Positions 1-13,351 of a stretch of 64,000 nucleotides of DNA are shown here, in pieces (the first letter of the stretch is position 1; the number at the start of each line of letters is the position of its first letter). This stretch comes from Kryptolebias marmoratus. Its lineage: Eukaryota > Chordata > Actinopteri > Cyprinodontiformes > Rivulidae. The translations under genes were made by a program, and so were the position numbers. The stretch is from NCBI RefSeq assembly GCF_001649575.2, contig NC_051434.1, forward strand, positions 3,173,795 through 3,237,794. Reading direction: 5' to 3'. Below the pieces are notes generated by a model. It was not told the origin of the DNA, made no database searches, and saw only the letters and a list, made by a program, of their open reading frames with translations.

Positions 1-1757
1 ATTAAATGAAACATTTTCAACACTTTAAATAATACTTCTGTCTTAAGCAATGCTTCCTGTATTTTATGACTTTGTTACATTTGACCAACAAACGCAATCT
101 TTAGTCGCTCATCCACATGCAAATTATTCTCACTCTCCAATGCATGATATTGGAAAAAGAAACTTTTAAAAGGGCCTGGCTTTATCAGACAAAACAATGT
201 TAGCTGTAGAGCTTTAAAATTCTGGACTCAGATACCCACTCCTGATCACACTGAGAAGTCTGAACACCTTGAAATCTCAAATCTTGTGATATTTTTTTTC
301 TTTATAGAGGAAACAACAAAAACACTAGTAGCCTTCAGAGGAATATGTAATGTGAAGAATAAAAGGGTTCATCATCTTCCAAAAACAATGGGAGGCAATG
401 AAATAAAAAGTGAATGAAATAATTATCTTCTGTGGCATTTAAAGGATGTAAATTATTCATTCCCTAGTATTAGCAGGTTGGATTATACAATTGGGAGATT
501 TAAGTGTTTTTACATGGTCTGCAACAAGTTTTGGGAGTTAATTTATGCAAGACAGACCTGAAATAAAACACAAGCAGAAGAGAAGGTGATGTGGAGGTGC
601 AGTTTGATCCTGAGCTTCAAATGCACAGATGCAAGGTAAGAAGGATTTCTGCAACTTCTGAATTCTTGCTTGGCTGATTAAAAACATCTTAGTGTGGGAA
701 CTTAATGAGCTTTTGGACTCATACAAAAACTTTGTTTAAGGGAAAAAAAATCACAAAAATAAAAAAATGTCAGCACTTTTCCTTTGAAAAATACACATTC
801 TTAAATTAATAATATGATTAAAAAAAGCAGAGTGTTAAATGAGATTTATTAACTCTGTAAAATAGTGGTGGGAAGCTGGCAGAGTGAGAGGCTGATAAAG
901 GAAAATGAGCTCAGCAGACACAATGACAACCCAACAGATAAGATGCACAAAGAAAGCTGCTGTCAGACAGGAGGGGAGTGAATTCTGCTCTCGTCACTCA
1001 AATTAGATGCTACAGATCTCATTCAGCTGGGTCATAGATGATAGTTTTCTCACTTTAATGTCATTTTTATGATTCTAATTACCCCTGTACAGAAAATGTA
1101 CGCTGTTCATGTACATGTGACCATCCAAACAAACAGAACACATCATGGATGATACATGTGCAAAAAAAAGAAAATAAATTTGTATCAAAGCATGAAGTGA
1201 GATTGTAAGTTTTTTTGTAAAATTAGCAGAAGTGAATGGAGGGAAGATTTACTTTCTGCAGTCTGTAAACTCAAATGGAGGACACCTTTAAAGACGGCAT
1301 TACATCAGAAAATAAAACCATCTGAATGAGACAAAGGTGATTTGGTTTTCTTGTGTAAATGATCACCAGTCTTCATACAAAAGGCAGTCAGGCTGTGTGC
1401 ACAGCTGAGTTAAACACTTAAATCCATCCACTTGGATTTAAAGAGACAAAACTGAGAACCTGCTGGACTCAGACAGCTGTCTCACCTTCTGGGCTAACCA
1501 AAAACACAGCCTGTAATGATGATCCAAATTCAGGCGATGCATTTTAAAAAGCTTCTAAATGTTTGTATATAAAAAAACATTAACTTGTGTTGATTAGAAA
1601 GTCAGAGCTTGATGGAAAACATGCAGAACACAAGAAAAGGTTTAAATATAGTTTTTAAAACATTTGGATTCATTTATTTTTTAACCAAATAAATGATTTG
1701 TTACTGTTCACTGGGTGAAAAAGTGAAAGTATGAAATAAATACATAAATTAATGGAA

Positions 1758-2115
1758 TGGGGGTGGCACAGTGGCACAGATAGAGCTGTCGCCTTCTAGC
1801 AAGAAGGTTGAAAGATCTCTTCCCGGCCCGGGGCCTTTCTGGGTGGAGTTTACATGTTCTCCCTGTGCATGAGTGGGTTTACTCTGGGTTCTCCGATCTC
1901 CTCCCACTGACCACAAACATGCATGTTAGGTTAATTGCTAACTGTAAATTTGCTCCTAGGTGTGAATGGTTGTTTGTCTCTATGTGTCCCTGTGATGGAC
2001 TGGAGACCTGTCCAGGATGTCCCCTGTCTCTTGCACAGTGACTGCTGGAGATAAACACCAGCTACCCGCGACCCGGAAAGGAGAAGCGGGTAAAGAAAAT
2101 GGATGGATGGATGGA
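1758..2115 (+). repeat. SINE-like teleost interspersed repeat with GGAT tail
   Basis: This is a diverged copy of a very abundant fish repeat. It begins with a GGTGGCACAGTGG-type head containing pol III-like box remnants, passes through CCTTTCTGGGTGGAGTTT and CATGCATGTTAGGTTAATTG, and ends in AGCGGGTAAAGAAAATGG followed by a (GGAT)n tail. The open frames inside it are not genes. A second copy in the opposite orientation lies at 49604-49957. Confidence 0.8.
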
Positions 2116-2714
2116 ATGGTAATTCCAGATAATGTAGTTCTTCACTGAAGTGCCATAAATGTTTGGCAAGCTGCAGAACCAAATGTAAATACTGCAACTT
2201 TAATAAAGTCGGATAAATGCAAAACAATTTAAATTTAAATAAATGAATAATGAGATAAACACACTTTTAGAGAGTCAGAAATTTACCTCTAAGTTGCTAA
2301 TGTTTTTTTTTTTGCTTGTCATTATGAAATAAAATAAAATAGGCATGCTAAATGGGTTAATATAGGATCAGAGCTAGAAAGCACACAAACTGAGTTTGTG
2401 GTCTTTGATTCCAGACATTTCAGTTGCATTTATTAAATTTATTTCTGTTCTAAGTTAATTTAAACAGACAAGAGGAGTGTGCAGAGTCAGCGCAGTCCAG
2501 CAGCTTTCTGCCAAAGGCTGCAGTAAACTGAAGCCCAACAACACATCCTGTCTCTCTGTGATGCACACAGTGCAACAGTCATTATACACACAAAACTAAA
2601 AGTGTAAATTGTAGAGGTTGTCCGTCTGGTTGGTCTGCTGAAAGTGAAAGTGCTGTATGTTGTCATTGTTGTATTTACCCATGCAATGACGAAATCTGTT
2701 CTCTACTTTTGATC

Positions 2715-2865
2715 CATCCCACATGTGAGATACACACTAGAGGAGCAGCAGGCAGATATTTAAGTGCTCGGGGAGCAGTTAGGGATTAGGTGTCTTGCTC
2801 AAGGACTTTGTGACATATGGGCATGGCGGGTGACTCAAACCTGCAACTTTCCGGTTCTAAGACGC
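2715..2865 (+). repeat. short teleost interspersed repeat fragment
   Basis: It contains GGTGTCTTGCTCAAGGAC and GACTCAAACCTGCAAC. These are typical of a dispersed fish repeat whose consensus carries a tRNA-like GGGATTCGAACC segment. It is degenerate and short. Confidence 0.6.
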
Positions 2866-3415
2866 TTAAAATCCATCGTAACTTTAGCACTGGGCAAAAT
2901 GTTTATCCTGAGAGGAAAATACTAAAGACAGACAGAAACCAGAGAAATATGTAACTTTAAATGAGCAAAAAGTTTCTGATCAGTCACACATTAAGTATCA
3001 AGTTTTTTTTTCAATTTTATAGTCAATTATATGCATTTCATTTTGCATTCTATATAAAAACTATGTTTCTGTTGTCCAGATACTAGATATGTAACATTCT
3101 GGTTGCTTTAACAATGAAGCTGCTGTACATTGTTTTCACACAAAAATGGAGGCAGGAGCCCAAAATGTCTAAGCAAATGTGTGCCCTTACAACATGAGTG
3201 ACACAAGTTCTCTTATAAAGGCAATCAGGCCTGGGTTTACAGAGAATGCAGACAACAAATGAACTGGGATGAGGTTCTCTTTTGTTCTTTAAGCTTTGAG
3301 AAAATAACCACAATTCCCAGTCTGCACCATCTGCTAACTAAGTGTATGCAGGAACAGTCAGACGCAGCATAATAAATTTCAGATGAAAGGAACAGAGGTG
3401 TTTAGGAACAAAAGT

Positions 3416-3720
3416 GTGAGGTAATGATGCAGAGAGGAGGACTGGGGAGAGAGTCAGGGGAGAAACAAGACGAAAGAGAGGGTGGTGACTTGGTAGATAC
3501 AAGAGAAAGTACAGGAAGATGGAAAAAGTAGGAGGTGAATAGAAGTGAACAAAATATTACAAAAGACACGAGAAAGGTGGAGAAAGGAAGAAAGATGACA
3601 AAAGAACAGAGAACAAAGAGATTTAAATCTGAAAGGTCGAACATGAAGGAACAAGAGCACAATGGAAGAAAATTAGGAAATGTTAACGAAGGGAACAAAA
3701 GAATGGTGAGAATTTAGGAG
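3416..3720 (+). repeat. purine-rich tract
   Basis: About 300 bp are dominated by G and A on the plus strand (GAGAGAGTCAGGGGAGAAAC and similar). The opposing open frames here are composition artefacts. Confidence 0.7.
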
Positions 3721-6700
3721 TGAGATGATTAATGGAGAACGAAAATATAAAAATGTGTTTTTCTGAAATATATCGGAAGGAAGAAGTTAGAGTTAATTTC
3801 TTTGAAACATAGAACATGTATTTATATTTAAAAATGAGTCTATGTAACAATAGTATTAGGCTGCAGATAGTTTGAGTTAGGATTGATTGTGTGCTATTTT
3901 ATTTTTCATTTTGTCTCAGATACAGAATGCTGCACATATTAGTCTGAATTCATTAAGATTCTGCTGGCAGCAATAAGGTCTTGGCTTTTCTAGAATCAGT
4001 GTGAAGTAGGTCATGTTGCTGCTTTTTAATATTTTGCCAATAATTTCTCTAATGTATTCACAAAAAATAAGTTTCTGCCAGTCATCCAACAGAAAAGGAA
4101 TCATGCAAAATGGATTCTGGTGTAGAGTCTCAGTCACCCAAGACATGGTAAATCAAAAGTAAATAAATAAACACAAAATAGTAAAACAATAACAACATCA
4201 ACAAAATAACACAATATAACTGGACTTCTGTTCCGTACAGATGAAGACATTTTGCTTCCGATTCGAGGAGCTTTCTCAATTAAAACAACCAAAAAGTGGA
4301 GTTCTAAGCTTTTAAACTGAGATGTTATGTAAACTAGATTCAGGTGCAGATTAATCTCACTCTCCTACAGGGGAGCGTCATTACGCTCGATGTTTCCTGC
4401 TTCACAAACAACATGCTTTGTTCACATGAACAAAGGGCTTAATTAGAGATTGGACTGTCAAAAATGTGTAGTGAATTGATGAATGAATGAATGAATGAAC
4501 GAACACATTAATCAGTCCAGCAGGGAGCAGCAGACTGGGGAACTGTCCACTAACGTGGTGCTGAAATCCTCCTTCCAGCCCATGAAAGAACACAGACTAG
4601 CCTCTCTTCTAGCAAAATATAGTCCAATGTTCCACTCTAATTTCTATTTCTCTACATCATTTATTTTATGTGTTTGTTTTACATAAAGTACAAAACTTGT
4701 TTTTAAATCTATGTAAAATGCACACTTCAAACAAAAAAGCTAATTGTGATTTGAAAGAAAAAAAAGCTAAGATCATGCCTCTTTACTGTGATTCACATTA
4801 AATATACATTGCTGAAAGTTATATTTATTTCACTGATTTAACTTTTCATTAATCAACAACAGGCTCCAATCTACACCCTCTAACATAAATTACATCTCTT
4901 ATGTGAATTTCACTGAAGACTTTACAGCTCCATCAATTATATCCAAATTAATGAATGATTTTGCTTTACTAATTAAGGGATTAAACTCAGTTGTGAGTGT
5001 ATAAGTATTCTTAATTAGAGGCTTTGTAAACTAGAATTAATTTCTGAAAATTTCCTAACAACTTAACAAGAGTTTAATTTGCGCTACAGTCTTGAAAATG
5101 GCTTGTCTTTAAAATAATATTCTCCACTGATGATGATGATGTTGGTGGTTTTACTTGTAGTCCTGTCTGAGACACGTTGAGACGTTTGAATGAAATTAAG
5201 ACTGTTAATCTGAAAAATGCTGAGAGATATTCAATTTTGTGTGAGATGTAAAGGATTCACAAAAAATACTTATATATTTATCTTCCTAAGATCATTCAAC
5301 ATTTATTAATGGAAAAAAATAACATTTTGAAACCAAAAGTTCTGGGACTTTCACTTTTCTTTGGCAGAAAGTTTTGCTAAAAGTCATTATTCAGATTAGG
5401 TCAACAATAATACATCTGTCACAGGTTTCATTTAAAAGAAATAAGACAAATCATTTAGCTTCAAAACTTAACTTACAAGTGACAAAGACTAACTACTTAC
5501 TAAAACATGTCATATTGTTTAAATTATTCAAGATATTTATTTTAAAATGCTATTTTGATGAAAAAAAAAAGCAAAAAAAAAAAAGCTCGTAGAATTCTGA
5601 GAGGCTGCTGTTTGGTGTTTTTTCAACAAAAAAAGACAAAAAAAACCCAAATACAACAACAACAACAAAAAAAAAAAACTGAGACAAAAGGTTTTGCACA
5701 AACTTTGAATCGGTGCTCACGAGGCAAAGCAAGGCTGAGCACGACGTAACTATTCGTCCCATGGTTAGAGGTGGGGCTCCACAGATGGTGTTCCCAGGTT
5801 TGTTTGGTGGTTTGTGTGTGTGTGTAGGTGTGTGTTGGGGGGGTTGTTTTTTCTGTTGAGAAGGCAATATGTCCCTCTGTCAGCTGAGAGAGGCTTGTGC
5901 CAACTGGCAGGAAAAGAGATGATATTTAAAGATGGCAACAAAACAAGATGGAGAGGGCAGAGGAGTCATGGAGGACAAGATGATGGTTATAAAAATGGGA
6001 TAATAAGACGGAATTGGAACAGGTGAAGACTTTGGAAAAAAAGGATAATGGAAGCAACAAAACTGCTGAACATTGTAAGACATATAATTAGGTAAAAATG
6101 GATATAAAGGGGAAGAAAAGTGGAACTGTGGAAATGGAAGGATAGAATGAAGAAAGGAAAATAAAACAAAAACAAAACAACAAAGACAAGGATTTATAAA
6201 TACATAAGAAGAGGACATTTGCCCCTAAAAGCAACAATTCTTCCAAAATAGTTTGATCTTGCTCTAAGACATTTCTAAAAATACTTAAGACAGTTCAAGT
6301 CCTCAAAAGACAGAGAAGGCTGTCATTTTTCAGTACTTAAGATGTTGACAGCTTTCAGAAACAAACACTCATCACATCGACTGTAGGTTGAGGGCTGAAC
6401 TGACAAAGATAATTAGGTTAGGAAGCTCATTAAGAGATACATACAGATATACTGAAGAAAAAAATGCAGTGCCTGTTAAAGATGTGTTATGTGCCAAGGA
6501 AGGACAGAGACAGAGGAGGGACAATTTAGAGAAAGAGTGCTTGCAGAGAAAGACCTTGGCCCAAAAACTGAAAAAAAGACCTTGTAACACACATACAGTA
6601 TGTCACAGATACAAGCAGTGTATGCACTGGCAGAGAGGCAGTGATATGTATGCCCAGTAAAACCAGAACAATTACAATTACCTAGAAAGAAAAAAATCAG

Positions 6701-7695
6701 TGAAAATAAATAAATAAATTCCTCCATTTTTGTAAAATATCTTCATTCACCTTCACTCAGTTTGAATGTTACGTAACGTGTGTTTAAGTGACATTTGGCT
6801 CTGACTGGCCTTGAAGGAAAATGTCTACAACTGTGCATCATTATCACACTGAACACATTTCACTGCTAACAATCATTTATTAAGATAAAATTAAACCAAT
6901 GGGCCACTTGAAATAATCCCTTTTTTTTAGAATTGTGAAACAAATAGTATGAAACTGTTTTCCATCTGTTATTTGTAATTATTACAACCATGTTCATTTT
7001 TCAGAGCTTCACTCAGACATTCAAACATGCAGTGCAGCTTTCTAACAGGGCCTGTGACATCACAACATGTAATGATGGGATGCTGTGTCTCTGGCAGATC
7101 TGAAAAGCATATACAGGATGTTACTGACCCCCACACCACCAGACAGCAGCTTAAACAAGTAAACTTGGTGCATGATATATTTTGTCTCACCTCAAAGAGC
7201 AGCAAGGATGTTACCTCATTCCTTATTACATCATTTAACAGATCTTCAGACATTTAAAAAAAAAAAATAACCAGATACCGTGCCTGGCCTGTGATCATGA
7301 CATCTGCAACATCATATCACCAAATTACCAGCTTCTCATTCATTCATACATAAGCAGCACATTCTTCCAATCAAAAACAAAAATAAACTGATTTGTTTTC
7401 TTTTGTTCAATGAGAAACATGAGACATTTTAAAACTCGCTGATGATATTTTGGAACGACCAAAAACTTAGTTCTGTGTCCACTGAATATCATCACTATTT
7501 TTGTTAGAAAAGATTCCCACAAAGAGTGAAGCACAACAATTCAGTCGGGTCATTTTTTTGCCCAAAGATTAGGGATGTGAGGGCTCAGTTTGTTTTTGAT
7601 TTGCGGCTTCATTGACATGTTGGTTTTCTAAAAGTTTCTGAAAATACAAGGTTTATAAATAAATAAGGGTTGTGGAATAAGGGTGGAGATGGTTG

Positions 7696-7709
7696 ATGAC
7701 ACCTAGTGG
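7696..7709 (-). promoter_or_regulatory. CTCF-like motif (weaker)
   Basis: On the minus strand this reads CCACTAGGTGTCAT, with one core mismatch (T for G) to the CTCF consensus. Confidence 0.25.
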
Positions 7710-9059
7710 TAAAACTGCATACTGCAACCAGTTGTGTCTAAAAGCTTCTAGATCCAAGACGTTAATTGTCATATTCAGAGTAAAAAAAAAACAACAAAAC
7801 GCATGTTTCCATACAAATGAAAATTGATAACTCTTCTTGCTTCATCCTTTGCAACCAGGAAACCAACACCAATAACAAAACAATAATAATAAAAAATAAT
7901 AAACCAACACAGGTAACAATTTCCATATATAAAGTGCACAGTGCCCTCAGGAGTGTGATCAGAAGCTAAAAGGAAACTGGATTTGGGAGTTAGCTAGCAT
8001 AACTCAGGAGTCACTTTTACAAATGTAGACCATAAATCTAAGATCTGTGCCAAGTTTCAAAGGTTTAAAACCAATGAGCAGGAGTTAAATAAGAAGAGAA
8101 GCTGGTGTGTGGTGGCTCTTCAGTCTGTTAAATGACAAACTGAACTGTTGGAGGTTCTGCAGCTGAATCCATCAGAGAATCGACCTTCAGAAGCACCGTT
8201 AGCATTAAAAACATTTGGTCCAACTTGGTTTAACAGGAGAACCTGTGGTCTGAACAAAACAAGATTTTAATTTCTACTCTGGCTGTGTTGGGCTCCAGCA
8301 TCTCATTATTAACTGAAGTAAAAGGTTTTGGCAAACGTTTGTGGCATTTTTCCAAACCTTTCTAAAACGAAGTTATTTCAAATGTATTCTTGACTCCCTT
8401 AAATTCACTTGTAGCTAATAAGTAAACCTTTCCATCACCTTGGGTAGACACATTTGATCTAAGTAAAGGTAGAAATGAGTCTGTTGTGATAGGAGCTAAA
8501 GCACATCTCTACAGTTGTATGATCTAAGACTGAACTTTTCTAGCGATGACAGAATCACAAGTGAGTCTCCTCCAACTGTTTTCTGAATTATGAAACAGTG
8601 CTTCCAGCCCAAAAGCTCCTTTACCTCAGAATGAATGCTCTCAGGGTAATTTTCCATAACCATGCTCAATCCTAAAGCTTGACACAATTGTGTTCAGATT
8701 GCTTTTGCAAAATATTTGTGAAATATTCAAAAGAATAAATAATTATTCTGTTGAAAATATCTGTAATATAGATGTTAGAGAAAAAACAAGTAGGTTTTTG
8801 TTCTTCTGCTTGAGTATTTGTTGTAATTTCTTGTAAGAATAAAGACAGGGCAGCAGGAAGTGCTGCAGTCTGCTGGAGCACTTTTACAGAAAGGGTTCCC
8901 CATGAACAAACCAAGTGTTATTTTTATCATGTTTACCTCACTGATGGTCTCTCCACAAATCCTTTATCTTCCCTCCCCCAACCCCCTACCCCCCATACAC
9001 ATACGCACACACACACACACGCATAGTGACACCATAACATCATCCTCAAACACTCCTCC

Positions 9060-9775
9060 CCCTCCTCCTCCTCCTCATCGTCCTCTCTCCTTCCTCTTCC
9101 ACGGGAGAGAAGCGTCTTTCCTCTGCCTGCTGCTCTCCAGACTCTGTCAGGACTGAGAGCTTCGGTGTTACAGAGCTGCTGCCCAACGCAGCGCACCTCA
9201 TTCTTCACTAACAGAGGAGGCAGCAGCCGTGCCGAGACAGCGCACATCTGTCCACAACCAAGAGAGACTCTGTCTCTTGTAAAATCTCTGCCTCTTTGTG
9301 TTTTAGAAGAAGCAGGGAGGCAAACATGTGATGCCAACACACAGTTCTGTCCATGACTATCATCTCTCCCTGCAGCTAAGGAAGTCCTGACAAGCACAAC
9401 CAAAGACGCTTCAAGAAGCCTCAAAGTGCGTGTGATTTCAAAACAGCTGCTAAAGGCGTTGGACAGCAACATTTTTTAAATATTTATGTAAAATACTGGT
9501 GAGATAATATTTAAAGGCAGAAGGTACTCACCCTGCAGAGTAAAACAGCTGGAGATGCTGTGCGCACTGACGCCAAAACAAATGTAGCTTTTTCTTCCTT
9601 TCCCTAAAATCGTTGAGCTGTGTCTCTGTCTCTGTCTCCGTCTGGTGTTTCCCCTTTTTCTGCTCCTCCTCTCACTCCTCTCACTCCTCTCCTCCTTTAC
9701 TTCGCTGCTCTTTCAGCACTGCGGAGAATCGCTTGAATTGGCTCCACTGTAGTTTGGTTAGAAGGAGGTGGGACT

Positions 9776-9821
<46 letters not shown>

Positions 9822-9980
9822 GTAAAGGGGGGTGGGGGTGGCAGGGATGTAGGCTTGAGGGAGAAAGAGGCTCACGCGCACATGGTATAAGAGCACGCTG
9901 CCTGCCTGGAATCGAGGACACATCATGCAGACTGACAGCATGACTGATTCAGACGAGCAGCGACTATTAACGACGTGTAA
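9060..9980. promoter_or_regulatory. CpG-richer island, candidate promoter or first exon
   Basis: About 25 or more CpG dinucleotides are scattered through this block, against very few in the surrounding AT-rich sequence. G+C is visibly higher. On the minus strand a strong splice donor, CAGG|GTGAGT, sits at 9532/9531. It would end a non-coding first exon that runs from around 9.9 kb and points to lower coordinates. On the plus strand TATAAGAG occurs at 9886-9893, with a 32-residue open frame at 9925-10023 downstream. I recognise no protein from either strand. A (GT)n tract (9777-9819) interrupts the island. Confidence 0.4.
9777..9819. repeat. (GT)n microsatellite
   Basis: An uninterrupted GT dinucleotide run of 43 bp lies inside the CpG-richer island. 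Confidence 0.98.
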
Positions 9981-10062
9981 CTCATTAATGAACAATGCAC
10001 CCAAACATGACTCTGTGATGTGACTGAGCTTTAGTCTTTTCTACATAACATCACAGGGAGGG

Positions 10063-10385
10063 CAGGGGCGTGACTATGGGTGGGCCTGGAGGGACCCAGG
10101 CCCATAGTCACGCCCCTGTCCTCCCTGGAGGGACCCAGGCCCACCTTTATGGCATTAAAAACAATAATTTTAAAAAGAAGGCTACAAATTCAATCATCTT
10201 ACTAAATCATTTAAAATACTTTTGTTTAGTGGCTCAGAGCTGAACAGTTTAGGAGCCCCTCTTGTAGAAAGCAGGGTCAAAATGCAAGTAAACATTGCTC
10301 CAGTTTCCATTTATTTTATAAGCTGTGTTAAATTTGGTGGCCCACCCACGAACAGTCCGGCCCACCGGGAAACTCATTTCAGATG
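10063..10385 (+). mobile_element. hAT-like non-autonomous element fragment with inverted end
   Basis: It starts with a hAT-type terminus CAGGGGCGTGACTATGGG (10063-10080). The exact inverse complement of these 18 bases recurs at 10101-10118, so the end is folded back on itself. The body has the GGCCCACC-rich composition (10340-10370, TGGCCCACCCACGAAC) of a fish hAT family as I remember it. No right terminus or target-site duplication was found. Confidence 0.5.
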
Positions 10386-12780
10386 ATGTTTCTGCAACAA
10401 GGGTCTCAGTTCATCTTTAATTAAAAAAGTGTGGTTTCATTTATTTATCAAACCAGTCAAGTCAAACGTTCTAAAATGTACAAGTAATAAAAAGTGCCAT
10501 GGTAAAAACAGTCATGCATAGTATTTAACAGTATGATCTAGAAATTCTGTGATTAACACTAAAATATTACAAATTCACATAATTGCAACACTTCAAGAAT
10601 TTTGGAACAGTATAACTGCAACTAAATACAACTGCAGTAAATTTTACTGTGATTGATTTTTATAAAGACATTTAAAGAAAGGAATCTTAAAGATTGAATA
10701 GCTTTAGTATGTGTTTGGAAATTATGCACTTTGTGGTGAAAAGAAGTAGTAACTGTAAAAAAAATAGTTGCAGCCACATCATTACCAGGAGCATTGGCTT
10801 AATAACTCCACAAAAATAGTGTTTTTTATAGCAGTGGTCGATTTTTGTGTTGATCAAACTGGAACTTCAGTTTGAAATCTTCATATCAAATATTGTTTCA
10901 ATGAGGCTCAGGTTTGAATGATTTCATTAAGTAAACAAGGTTTATGACAATCATATCATCATTTCTGTTATATTTTCTTGGTGTTGTTACATATTGAGGA
11001 GACAAAAGAAAAACAGCCCAAAAACTCAATAAATAACTTCAATCAGCTGAGGCTTACTGACGAAAAACAACTGACTTTCTTCAAAATTTTGGCTTTTCTA
11101 CAATAATTGTCATTTTCTTTCAACAATAATCCAACATCTATCTTTCCTGCTGTTGTATATGAAAAAAAAGGCATGAATATTTTTTTTTTATAAAATAAAT
11201 AAATAATTATGAGCATGTGTTCCTGTGCTTATGCCTGTTTTGACTGCTTCCTCTGCCTCCATAAAGTTTTTCACGGTTGAGTGGTCCCTTCAGCCCCTGG
11301 CGACCCGCAGACTGATACAGTGGGCCGTGACTCATTGTGTACATGTGTTTGTGCGTGCACATGAGCGTGAATGGGTATTTTTCAAGTCTGAAAACACCTT
11401 CTACACCTTCTAAAATTAACCCCACATGTGAATTCAGAGAGCTGTCTAATTGCACCCATGCATATCAGTTGAATTTAGTGTTTGTTTTTTGTATCAATAA
11501 CATCATGGACTGAATCTGGCTGATTTGAGAGTTTCCATTGCAAATTGTAATATAGTATGTTTTCTGATCTGTTAAAGTTTCATGCAACAACATTCAACCG
11601 ATGAGTCCAACAGCATGAATGAAGAAAGGTCTGCGTCGTCTAAACTGTGTATGTTTGGGTCAGGGTGACATCATCTGCTGTGACCTGACAAGTGCTGGGT
11701 GGTCTCCATAGGGGCCAGACTCGGTGATAATCCCACCCTGCTTATGTTTGCCATCAGCTCACATGTTTGTGCTTTCAGTGAGATCAGTGGAAAAATCAAG
11801 TTCAGCCTTAAAATAGGTAGACTCCACTTCAGGTGGCCTCTCAAGTTTCAGCTCTTCAGGAAAAGTAATCTACCTCCAGAAGTCACATCCAAATGGGGAA
11901 ACTGTACAATTTGCAGCTGAAAATGTCTGTAGGCTGCAATGAAAGTGACATATGTTATGAGAGTGTTTTATTTTTTGAATATTTAGACACGGAAAAGGCA
12001 AAGAACTGTAGGCTGCAAAATGTCACCTCCCTTTAAATGTTTCGACACACTGTAGTCACAAAACTGGTCAATGCTGCTGATATACTGTCTTCTACCAATT
12101 TTTTTCATTGGTTATCAATATGGATCTTGAACATTTAATAGCTATAGCCTTTCAAACTGATGTAGTTGAATAAATAATAATATTAGAATATATAATTTTG
12201 CCTCTGATTGTGCTTTATTTGAGCTTATATATACAGATGACTGACAAGCTGTTCATTAAAAAAAGGATAATTTTTCTGTTCCTACGTCATGTCAGGTTAA
12301 ATTTAATTTCATTTTGATTAAAAGCTTAAAGACCGTTATATTTACAGTGAAACTTGGATTGCTAGAAATGAATCTAAAAATGGAGCTCAAAACAGCTGAG
12401 AATCATAAAGTCTCTTGCCATTTATGGTATAATAAGTGACTCAAAATCACAAACAGTGATAGCGAGGGAGCACATGGCCTAGTTAACTGGTTATTCCCGA
12501 GTCAGGCCAACTGGTCCTGAGTCAAAATGCCTTCTGCTGCTGAAGAGATCAGGGAGAAAAAAGAAACTTTAAAAGCAGCCATTGCACTTTGATGCACTTC
12601 TGCATTTCCACAGCTACTCAACAGTCGAAGCAGAAAAAGTCAAATTTCTGCTTTTAGTCATCAGAAATAAATATTAAGAAAGTGTGTGGCTGAAATTTGT
12701 GAGAAGTAATTATTTTTAATCTTTTAATATATATTCAAAAACTATCATTTTTTTTTAGGTAGAACCATCTCTGTGTTCAG

Positions 12781-13351
12781 TGACATGTGTGTATGTGATG
12801 AGAGGAACCCAGGATGCAGACTCATGTTTGAAAAAATGCGAAAAATGATTCATTTAAAAAAAAAAATAATAATCAAGGCTGATGTGGCAGCAGAAACTAA
12901 AAAAAAAGCAAAAATTTACAAAATCTCAAACTGCTGTAAACATGAGGGAGGAGACACAAAGAAAACTGGGCCGTGCATACAATCAAAAATGAACAAATGA
13001 GTACCTGCAGAACATGAAGAGGTTTTAAAGGCAGATGATGATTTGGGAAGTGGACACAGGTGAGTAATTACTAACGTGGGACAGGTGTAGATGGGTGCGG
13101 CTGGGAAACTATTAGAGGGCTGAGGACACGTGAAAAAAAGACAGGAACACAAAAAGAACGTGGGGCAGACTACACAACAGGGGAAGGAAAAAAAACACAG
13201 ATCACAAGAACAAAATAAAACTTTAGAAACACAAGAAATTAATATTAAACTAAACACAGGATAACTCAGAAGGAAAACAGAATTTAAGAAACACAAACAA
13301 ACAATAAACCTAAATACAAAAATAAACTCTAACAAAACCCAAATCCTGACA
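12781..13351 (-). mobile_element. LTR-like interspersed repeat, copy 1
   Basis: On the minus strand it begins TGTCAGGATTTGGGTTTTG and ends CATGTCA, about 571 bp, a TG...CA arrangement like a solo LTR. Inside are a TATA-like CTTTAAAACC and the conserved stretch CACCTGTGTCCACTTCCC, which also occur in the copies near 38 kb and 59 kb. No coding domain is present. The 167-residue open frame across it is incidental. A DNA-transposon origin cannot be excluded without a consensus. Confidence 0.55.

Larger units (their letters stand above)
1..9059. other. AT-rich sequence without recognised genes
   Basis: Apart from the SINE-like repeat (1758-2115), the repeat fragment (2715-2865), the purine tracts (3416-3720, about 5920-6180), the A-rich run (5555-5680) and a homeodomain-site-rich block (4860-5090), I see no exon, RNA gene or promoter that I can support. 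Open frames are all 60-112 residues and resemble nothing known to me. Confidence 0.6.

Noticed and set aside
1808..2227. Overlapping frames on both strands near 2 kb
   Set aside because: They are explained by the SINE-like repeat.
8933..9472. 179-residue minus-strand frame
   Set aside because: It is GC-rich but has no recognisable domain and ends in translated CA repeats. It is more likely part of a CpG island or non-coding exon.
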